Shown piece by piece: positions 35,641 through 41,170 of a stretch of DNA of 41,170 nucleotides. A model generated the notes under the pieces. That model was given only the letters and a program-made list of their open reading frames with translations. It ran no database searches and had not been told where the DNA came from. Source of the DNA: Bacteroidales bacterium 52_46. GTDB lineage: Bacteria > Bacteroidota > Bacteroidia > Bacteroidales > Muribaculaceae. Location of the stretch: positions 1 through 41,170 of the forward strand of contig MNQK01000012.1 of NCBI GenBank assembly GCA_001915385.1, given 5' to 3'. The position numbers and the translations under genes were made by a program. Within the stretch, counting starts at the first letter, position 1; each line of letters starts with the position of its first letter.

Positions 35641-36261
35641 GATGAATGGGAGGGTGTCGCGTGAGGATTGCTCTATGCGTTTATTGCGCCAGCATTTGCG
35701 GCATACGGCTATGTAGCGGTCGTCGCCGCCGATTTCCACCTGGTCGCCTTCCTCTACGAAGTCGCCGTTGGCATCGATGCGGGCGTTGATGATTGTCTTG
35801 TGGCCGCAGGTGCAGGTCGATTTGATTTCATCGATTGTGTCGGCAATCTCGAATAGACGGCGCGAGCCTTCGAAAAGATGCGACTGGAAGTCGGTGCGCA
35901 GTCCGTAGCAGATGACGTTGGAGCCGAAATCGTCGACCACGCGCGAGAGCTGGTCGACCTGCTCGGCGGTAAGGAACTGCGCTTCGTCGATGAGGAACCA
36001 GTCAATCACCGACATCGTTTTCTCAAACATGTCGTGAGCGAAAGCGTAGAGGTCGGTGTCATGGTATATCCATTCGCATTTGCGCTGTATGCCGATACGC
36101 GATTTGATTACGTTTTCCTTGTCGCGGGTGTCGATTACGGGCTTCATGCAAAGGTAGCGCATGTCACGTTCCTCGAAATTATATGCTGTGGTAAGGAGCA
36201 ATGCCGTTTTGGCTGACCCCATTGTGCCATATCTGAAGTAGAGTTTGCCTTTGCGGTTCAT
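35638..36261 (-). CDS. tdk: Thymidine kinase
   Basis: From the ATG at 36261 the product has 207 residues, the usual length of the type II (cellular-like) family, which phosphorylates thymidine with ATP in the salvage pathway. The P-loop is GTMGSAKTA (12-20, K18), the catalytic base region is LIDEAQF with E93, and zinc-ribbon cysteines are C150/C152 (CTCG) and C187/C190 (CRKC). An in-frame ATG at 36306 would add 15 residues, but the promoter lies at 36304-36335, so that codon would be upstream of the transcript start; the 36261 start is therefore chosen. The stop codon lies inside an inverted repeat shared with the recA side. Confidence 0.95.
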   Translation of the reverse strand: MNRKGKLYFRYGTMGSAKTALLLTTAYNFEERDMRYLCMKPVIDTRDKENVIKSRIGIQRKCEWIYHDTDLYAFAHDMFEKTMSVIDWFLIDEAQFLTAEQVDQLSRVVDDFGSNVICYGLRTDFQSHLFEGSRRLFEIADTIDEIKSTCTCGHKTIINARIDANGDFVEEGDQVEIGGDDRYIAVCRKCWRNKRIEQSSRDTLPFI

Positions 36262-36303
36262 GGTCGGCGGTATATGTGTGTGAATGGTAATGAAAAATTT
36301 TAC

Positions 36304-36335
36304 CAAAGATAAAACTTTTCATTACCATCAACAAA
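36304..36335 (-). promoter_or_regulatory. tdk promoter
   Basis: On the minus strand TTTG (36332-36335) is followed after exactly 20 bases by TATCTTTG (36304-36311), a full match to the Bacteroidetes consensus. The transcript would begin near 36298, about 37 bases ahead of the tdk ATG at 36261. Confidence 0.7.
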
Positions 36336-36390
36336 TAATTTCGTCAAAAGATATTAACAGTACCCGGTCATGCAGGGCGGGGACGGGGGA

Positions 36391-37149
36391 TTATTTCATG
36401 TAGAAGCACTGCACTTTGCCTACGGGAAGTTTGCCTTCGAGTTTGAGGGGAATCCTGTCAGGTGCGGTTGAAATCCAGGCTTCCATGTCGTCGGATGTCT
36501 TTTTGCCTCCTTCGCCGGTGAAACTGAATGATATTTTATAGGCGGGGTATTCCTCCTTGTCGATTTTGACATTCTCGCGGCCGTGATAGGTGATGGTGAG
36601 GCGTTCCTTGCGTTTGCCCGAGAAAACTGTCAGTTCTTTTTTGTCGCCCGGCTTCATCGCGGCGTAGTCGAGCGAGCGCATGTAGTAGAACGAGCTGAGC
36701 ATGTCGAGGGTGAGGCCTTCGGCTTCGAGCTTTATTTCCGACTCGGTGAGCGGTTTTTTCTTCGATTTCTGTTTCCAGCGCTTGCAGGTGGCCGACACGT
36801 GGTTGCCTTTGCGGGTGTAGTTGATGAGGTCGCGCTTGTATTCGCCCCCCTCGTGGGTGATTTTCTCGTAGTATGACGGTTCCATGGTCGCGATGTTCAT
36901 GCGGCCGAGGAGTGTGTCGCGGACGCAGTAGAAAGCATCGGCCCATTTCTCGGAACGTGCCACAAGCCGCGCGTCAATGGCGCCTGAACCGGCACGGCGC
37001 GTCGACAGGTTGACACGTCCGGCCTGCTTGTTGACGAGCCCCCATTTATACATCACGCGGTAGTTGACCGACTCTCCGCCGGCCACGTCGGCATGTCCGC
37101 CAAGGGCTATGCCTGCTACAAAAAACAGTATGAATAAAAATTTTCTCAT
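36391..37149 (-). CDS. DUF3108-type exported protein
   Basis: The 252-residue product has a signal peptide (MRKFLFILFFVAGIALGGHA) and then a beta-rich body resembling DUF3108: VNYRVMYKWGLVNKQAGRV near the start, DMLSSFYYMRSLDYAAMKPGD in the middle, and DMEAWISTAPDRIPLKLEGKLPVGKV at the end. The fold is like outer-membrane lipid- or polysaccharide-carrying barrels, but the function is not known. The gene follows the 841-residue GH2 on the same strand after a 45-base gap, so they may share a transcript; it is not obviously part of the PUL. No consensus promoter was seen directly upstream. Confidence 0.8.
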   Translation of the reverse strand: MRKFLFILFFVAGIALGGHADVAGGESVNYRVMYKWGLVNKQAGRVNLSTRRAGSGAIDARLVARSEKWADAFYCVRDTLLGRMNIATMEPSYYEKITHEGGEYKRDLINYTRKGNHVSATCKRWKQKSKKKPLTESEIKLEAEGLTLDMLSSFYYMRSLDYAAMKPGDKKELTVFSGKRKERLTITYHGRENVKIDKEEYPAYKISFSFTGEGGKKTSDDMEAWISTAPDRIPLKLEGKLPVGKVQCFYMK

Positions 37150-37194
37150 AACATTATGACAATCCCGGTGTCAAAAAGTTTAATCTACGGATGT

Positions 37195-39720
37195 TTATTC
37201 GGATGCGAGTGACAGCGACGCGGGGTTGAGTCCGGGCGATGTGGCGGTGACGGTGAACCGTCCGGCGCGGCCGTCATTCTGCGCGATGAGCAACGCTTTG
37301 CCGTAGAAAGCCTTGCGCCTGTCGGACTTGAACCGCTCGTGGGAGAACTGGCAGCCGTTGTCGACTCCGGCGTTGAATGCGGTGCCGTCGACGCTGAATG
37401 TGATTTCGTTGTCGGCGAGTGGACACAGATTGCCGTCGGCATCGACAACTTCAACCGTGAGATAGCACAGGTCGGTGCCGTCGGCGTCGATGACGGTGCG
37501 GTCGGGAGTCAGACGCAGGCTGCGCGGAGTCCCGGCTGTCGTTACAGTGTCGCGGGCCACTTCGGCTCCGTCGCGCCGGCTTACAGCTGTAAGTGTGCCG
37601 GGAGCAAACGGTATGCGCCATACGGCGTGGAGGCGGTCGGGAGTCTTTGACGCGGTGCCGAGCGACTCGCCGTTGAGAAACAGTTCAACCTCGTCGGCAT
37701 TGTTGTAGTATGCCCAGATGTCGACCTCCTCACCCTCGGTCCAGTTCCAGTGGGGGAAGAGATGGAGTACGTCGGTGTCGTTCTGCCACTCGCTTTGGTA
37801 AAGGTAATAGACGTCCTTGGGGAATCCGGCGAGGTCGATTATGCCGAAATAGCTGCTGCGTGCCGGCCACTGATAGGGGGTCGGCTCGCCGAGGTAGTCG
37901 AATCCCGTCCATACGAACTGGCCTGAAATGAAGTCGTTGTCGCGCACGTGTTTCATCGTGCCCTCGTGATAGTTGCCCCAGGGCACGTAGCAGTTGTCGT
38001 AGGAGGAGCATGACATTGAGTCGTGGTGGAAAGGACGGTCCCAGCTGTCGGGCCAGATATAGAACCGGTCGGAGGGCATCATGTAGAAACCGCGTGTCAT
38101 CAGTCCCGATACGCTTTCGGTGATGACAAACGGTTTGCCGGGGAAGTTCTGCGGTACGCCGGCAAACCAGCTGTCGTGGTAGTTGAAGCCGATGATGTCG
38201 AGTGCGCCCGAACGGAAAAGGTGGTTGCCGGGGTCGGCCTCGTTGCAGCCGGCGGTCACGGGGCGCTGCGGGTCGAGGGCGCGCACCCGGTCGGCAAGTT
38301 TTTTGGTGAGCAGGGAGTTGACCGACATTGTGCCGTCGTCGGCCGCGAGCTGTTCGGGGGAGTGTCCGAAGTTGAGTATCAGGTTGGCTTCGGCAAGTGA
38401 AAGGGTGTCGGCACCGGCATCGTTCCATTGTTCAAGCACTTCGTTGCCGATACTCCATACAATTATGGAAGGGTGGTTGCGGTCGCGGCGTATGAAATCG
38501 TCGAGGTCGCGTTCGTGCCACTCGTTGAAATAACGGGCGTAGTCGTAGGTGGTTTTCCGTTTGCGCCACATGTCGAAGGCTTCGTCCATCACAAGGAATC
38601 CCATCTCGTCGCATAGGTCGAGAAGCTCGGGGGCGGGAGGATTGTGGGTGCAGCGTATGGCGTTGCATCCCATATCCTTGAGCATGGTGAGCTGACGGCG
38701 GATAGCCGCGCGGTTGACTACGGCGCCGAGTGCGCCGGCGTCGTGGTGCAGGCACACGCCGTTGAGTTTCATGTGCTTGCCGTTGAGGAAGAAGCCTTTG
38801 TCGGCGTCAAAGCGGAATGTGCGGAAACCGGTGCGGGTGACGTCGGTATCGAGTTGCCTGCCTTTGCTGTCGAAGAGTTCGGTTGTGACGGTATAGAGCG
38901 CGGGAGAACCGGGGCTCCACAGTTGCGGCGACTTCACCCGGAGAGTGGCGGCTATGACGGTGTCGCTGCCGCAGCCGACGGTGACCGACGTCTTTTTAGA
39001 TGCAAGTTTTTTGCCTTTGCTGTCGCTGACGGTAGTCACCATACGCACGGTGCGTGGCGCATCCGTCGTGTTTTCTATCGTGGCGCGTATGTCGATGTTG
39101 TCGCCGTCGGTGGTGATATATGTGCCGTCTTTGGGTATGCATACTTCGTTTTCGTGTCGCAGCCATACGTTGCGGTATATTCCGCAGCCGGAGTACCAAC
39201 GTGAATTGGGCTGCTCGGCGTTGTCGACCTTCACGGCGACAATGTTGTCTCCCTCATTCAGAAATTTGGTAGCATCGATGCTGAATGATGCATAGCCGTA
39301 GGGGCGTCCCCCGGCATAACGGCCGTTGATATATACCGATGAGTTCATGTAGACACCGTCGAAGTCAATGAAGGTGCGTTTCCCCAGGTCGTCAGCCGTG
39401 ACATTGAAACTCTTGCGGTACCAGCCCGTGCCTCCGGGCAATGCTCCGCCTCCGGCACCAGAGGGATTGTCTTCGCTGAAGTCACCTTCGATGGCCCAGT
39501 CGTGGGGCAATGTGAGGCGCCGCCATCCGGAGTCGTTGAACCCGGACATTTCGGCGCCGTTGATGTCGCCGAGGCGGAAACTCCATCCGCCGTTGAAGTT
39601 TTCGCCTTTGCAGGAAGTGATGTCAAGAGGTATGGTGGCGGCTGTCGTTTCTGTGGCCGGAAGCACCATGCTTACTGCCACGCCTAAGGATATGCTTAAC
39701 GTGTACAACGCTTTTTTCAT
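37195..39720 (-). CDS. GH2-family beta-galactosidase with C-terminal DUF4982-like domain
   Basis: The 841-residue product has a signal peptide (to about TTAATI, residue 28), the GH2 sugar-binding domain (about 40-190), immunoglobulin-like domain (about 195-300), TIM barrel (about 305-610), a DUF4982-like domain (about 630-715, HWNWTEGEEVDIWAYYNN) and a final invasin/Big-like beta domain (about 735-835). The acid/base is E427 in WSIGNEVLE and the nucleophile E535 in FVITESVSG. HHDAGALGAV in the barrel is typical of Bacteroidetes beta-galactosidases. It is not an obvious paralogue of the first GH2 beyond the shared fold. It stands 3.5 kb outside the PUL beyond recA and tdk, so a link to the PUL is doubtful. 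The ATG at 39720 is supported by a promoter candidate. Confidence 0.93.
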   Translation of the reverse strand: MKKALYTLSISLGVAVSMVLPATETTAATIPLDITSCKGENFNGGWSFRLGDINGAEMSGFNDSGWRRLTLPHDWAIEGDFSEDNPSGAGGGALPGGTGWYRKSFNVTADDLGKRTFIDFDGVYMNSSVYINGRYAGGRPYGYASFSIDATKFLNEGDNIVAVKVDNAEQPNSRWYSGCGIYRNVWLRHENEVCIPKDGTYITTDGDNIDIRATIENTTDAPRTVRMVTTVSDSKGKKLASKKTSVTVGCGSDTVIAATLRVKSPQLWSPGSPALYTVTTELFDSKGRQLDTDVTRTGFRTFRFDADKGFFLNGKHMKLNGVCLHHDAGALGAVVNRAAIRRQLTMLKDMGCNAIRCTHNPPAPELLDLCDEMGFLVMDEAFDMWRKRKTTYDYARYFNEWHERDLDDFIRRDRNHPSIIVWSIGNEVLEQWNDAGADTLSLAEANLILNFGHSPEQLAADDGTMSVNSLLTKKLADRVRALDPQRPVTAGCNEADPGNHLFRSGALDIIGFNYHDSWFAGVPQNFPGKPFVITESVSGLMTRGFYMMPSDRFYIWPDSWDRPFHHDSMSCSSYDNCYVPWGNYHEGTMKHVRDNDFISGQFVWTGFDYLGEPTPYQWPARSSYFGIIDLAGFPKDVYYLYQSEWQNDTDVLHLFPHWNWTEGEEVDIWAYYNNADEVELFLNGESLGTASKTPDRLHAVWRIPFAPGTLTAVSRRDGAEVARDTVTTAGTPRSLRLTPDRTVIDADGTDLCYLTVEVVDADGNLCPLADNEITFSVDGTAFNAGVDNGCQFSHERFKSDRRKAFYGKALLIAQNDGRAGRFTVTATSPGLNPASLSLASE

Positions 39721-39752
39721 GGTAAGTGATGAATTTAAGAATGAATTAAGGA

Positions 39753-39784
39753 CAAATATACGAAAAAACGGCTAAAAATACAAT
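39753..39784 (-). promoter_or_regulatory. Candidate promoter of the 841-residue GH2 gene
   Basis: On the minus strand TATATTTG (39753-39760) matches TAnnTTTG. ATTG (39781-39784), one base off TTTG, lies 20 bases upstream. The transcript would begin about 28 bases ahead of the ATG at 39720. It is back-to-back with the tRNA-Ser promoter. Confidence 0.45.
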
Positions 39785-39790
39785 CCAAAA

Positions 39791-39822
39791 TTTGGATAAT
39801 TGAAAAAAATGCCATAACTTTG
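39791..39822 (+). promoter_or_regulatory. tRNA-Ser promoter
   Basis: TTTG (39791-39794) is followed after 20 bases by TAACTTTG (39815-39822), a full Bacteroidetes consensus match. The start site would be near 39828, leaving a 5' leader of about 100 bases ahead of the mature tRNA, to be removed by RNase P. Confidence 0.75.
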
Positions 39823-39926
39823 CACTCGCAATGAAGGACGGCAATAGCGGTTGCCTCAGGTTCGGAAATTGCAGTCGTCATAAATCGGCGTAAAATCCGA
39901 TGTAAGCGACAAAACCACATACACAA

Positions 39927-40014
<88 letters not shown>

Positions 40015-40042
40015 AAAAAGCAGCTTTCGGGCTGCTTTTTTT
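40015..40042 (+). terminator. Rho-independent terminator of tRNA-Ser
   Basis: AGCAGC (40019-40024) pairs with GCTGCT (40031-40036) across a six-base loop, followed by a run of T to 40042. It begins a few bases after the tRNA CCA. Confidence 0.9.
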
Positions 40043-40581
40043 ATGCTATTGCTCTGTTCCCAAATGCATTATCAGGTCATTAGCTGACATTGCTTCCATT
40101 TTGGAGAATGCGAAGAGTTTTTTGGGGTCAGCAGCAAAACCCGGTTGAAATGTTAAAAAGCAATACGAATAAAAATCATCTCCCGAAATGCCCGACCTCC
40201 CAAATCATTTTCAGGAGCATAATCGGAGAGCCGGAGGCTCGTGGATTGTTATTAACCCCGGCTCGGAGAACGCGGAGCGGACGCAGACCGGGGCGCAATG
40301 CAATACAAACATAGTATAAGCCCGGGACAGGCGGTTTGTGGTTCAATCGGTGCTTATACCACAGTTCACCCGTCCCGGGCTTGTCTATATGATACAGTTG
40401 CGGCCGGGGTCTGCGTACCGTCCCGGTACTCCGAACCCCGGTTAAGCACACCCTTGAGCCTCCGGCTCTCCGCTGTCGGAATTTTAACAACCGTTTTTTT
40501 ACATTGACCAGGACAATCCCAGTCCCATACAAAAGCGTCAGTATCATAGAAAATCGACAGAATGGAAGATAATATTATTAG
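40043..40581. other. 539-bp non-coding stretch beside tRNA-Ser
   Basis: No supported gene was found; the short reading frames here lack family features and overlap the palindrome. The main content is the nested palindrome at 40224-40472. After it comes a T-run at 40494-40500. The part from 40043 to 40223 shows nothing recognisable. Confidence 0.55.
40224..40472. repeat. 249-bp nested palindrome, possible structured RNA or element end
   Basis: Five separate pairings share one centre near 40349: CGGAGAGCCGGAGGCTC at 40224-40240 with its perfect 17-base complement at 40456-40472; CGGAG 40264-40268 with 40429-40433; ACGCAGA 40281-40287 with 40410-40416 plus CGCAA 40294-40298 with 40398-40402; AAGCCCGGGAC 40318-40328 with 40372-40382; and TGTGGT 40337-40342 with ACCACA 40358-40363. 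The order and near-constant centre argue for one long imperfect hairpin rather than chance. No matching reverse transcriptase, integrase or transposase gene is in the window. I do not recognise the family. Confidence 0.7.
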
Positions 40582-40920
40582 TATTCGAGCGCGAACACTC
40601 TGAACATCATCGCCGATATTCTCTACAAGGCAAGCGAGGTGTTCAGGCGAGCCATTGAAGCGATTATCCATTTCGCCACGGAACGGCACAAGTCAATCTT
40701 CTCTCCCTCCGAAGCCGCCGACATCAAGAGCGTTATGCAGAGTTACGGCGAGACCACCGAGCAGCAGAAAGCGGTCGGCACATGGCTCTGTGACTATGCG
40801 GAACACCGACAGCCCTTTGATGAAATAAAACATCGCCACACACTCAATGAGGTGGGCGATGTCGCAGAAGGTCGGTATGATTGGAAAATTGACAGAGGGC
40901 GAGGTGGAATAAGTTTGTAG
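40582..40920 (+). pseudogene. C-terminal remnant of a probable relaxase/mobilization protein
   Basis: The frame is open from 40582 to the stop at 40918-40920, but has no ATG; a TAG at 40579 precedes it and the first alternative start is a GTG at 40639, well inside homologous-looking sequence. The text (IIADILYKASEVFRRAIEAI, FSPSEAADIKSVMQSYGET, HTLNEVGDVAEGRYDWKI) recalls the C-terminal end of Bacteroides mobilization relaxases from conjugative or mobilizable elements. That family call is from memory and moderate. The N-terminal nuclease part is missing, so it is a decayed fragment left by a mobile element next to tRNA-Ser. Confidence 0.5.
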
Positions 40921-41006
40921 TCCCGTTTTCAATGTTCACTGTTCCAAACAGTGTTGGAAATCGTATGTTTCGATTTTATAACAACCAACCCTTTTGACAG
41001 TTATGC

Positions 41007-41039
41007 ATTGACTGGTTGCTTGAGGTTATTTTATTTTTG
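41007..41039 (+). promoter_or_regulatory. Candidate rightward promoter at window end
   Basis: ATTG (41007-41010) and TATTTTTG (41032-41039) are 21 bases apart and fit the Bacteroidetes promoter with one mismatch in the upstream box. The gene it would serve lies beyond the window. Confidence 0.35.
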
Positions 41040-41170
41040 CCCTAATCCGGCTCAGGCTTGTTTGTGTAATACCATAGCACATGACAAATTTCGGTATTAA
41101 GGTCGCATCCTGATATACAGACACATACGGTGATTATCGGCAAAAACGCGTTAAAAAAGCATGAATGAAG

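Noticed and set aside
36262..36306. Upstream ATG for thymidine kinase
   Set aside because: It falls at the -7 box of a full-consensus promoter, and the 207-residue form starting at 36261 has the family's usual length and N-terminus.
40224..40472. Integron attC site
   Set aside because: Although the hairpin is long, the conserved core sites at the ends (RYYYAAC and GTTRRRY) were not found at symmetric positions and no cassette genes are present.
40298..40507. 69-residue plus-strand and 123-residue minus-strand frames near the palindrome
   Set aside because: They run through both arms of the palindrome and have no recognisable domain or start context.

Overview
The window looks like chromosome of a gut-type Bacteroidales bacterium; family Muribaculaceae is a guess from gene content, not a demonstrated placement. 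The evidence is a complete SusC/SusD polysaccharide utilization locus (PUL), a hybrid two-component regulator of the Bacteroidetes type, DUF1735- and IPT/TIG-type surface lipoproteins, and several promoters of the Bacteroidetes form TTTG-N18-21-TAnnTTTG without clear Shine-Dalgarno sequences.

Layout. Positions 173-7233 (minus strand) hold a short operon: hybrid two-component sensor (HTCS), GH43 enzyme, FG-GAP repeat protein. Reading away from the HTCS on the plus strand are GH2 and GH92 (7435-11660). After a palindromic repeat comes the core PUL at 12061-21721: clan GH-D alpha-galactosidase-like enzyme, TIG/NHL lipoprotein, SusC, SusD, DUF1735 lipoprotein. A 446-bp gap with two repeat elements is followed by a second enzyme run at 22168-32820: GH92, GH30, GH30, GH3 with PA14 insert, CotH/lamin-tail protein, DUF1573 protein. 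A minus-strand AraC regulator closes the locus at 32844-33746. Housekeeping genes follow: recA (plus), tdk (minus), a DUF3108 protein (minus) and a further GH2 (minus). A tRNA-Ser(UGA) with its own promoter and terminator follows, and just beyond it lies a mobile-element scar: a 249-bp nested palindrome and the C-terminal remnant of a probable relaxase.

How it works together (inference from families): SusD, the TIG/NHL protein and the DUF1735 protein capture a glycan at the cell surface and SusC imports it with TonB energy. GH30 enzymes cut the backbone, the GH3 and GH2 enzymes trim beta-linked ends, GH92 enzymes remove alpha-mannose, the GH-D enzyme removes alpha-galactose-type units, and GH43 removes a further sugar. 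The HTCS senses a released oligosaccharide in the periplasm. GH30 + GH3 + SGBP resembles beta-1,6-glucan PULs and GH92 suggests mannan or mannoprotein, so a fungal cell-wall glycan is one candidate. GH43 + GH30 + GH2 + GH-D also fits a type II galactan. The sequence alone does not decide.

Most striking outside the genes: several copies of a double-hairpin intergenic repeat, a MITE-like element inside the PUL, nested inverted repeats filling the recA-tdk gap, and the large palindrome beside the tRNA.
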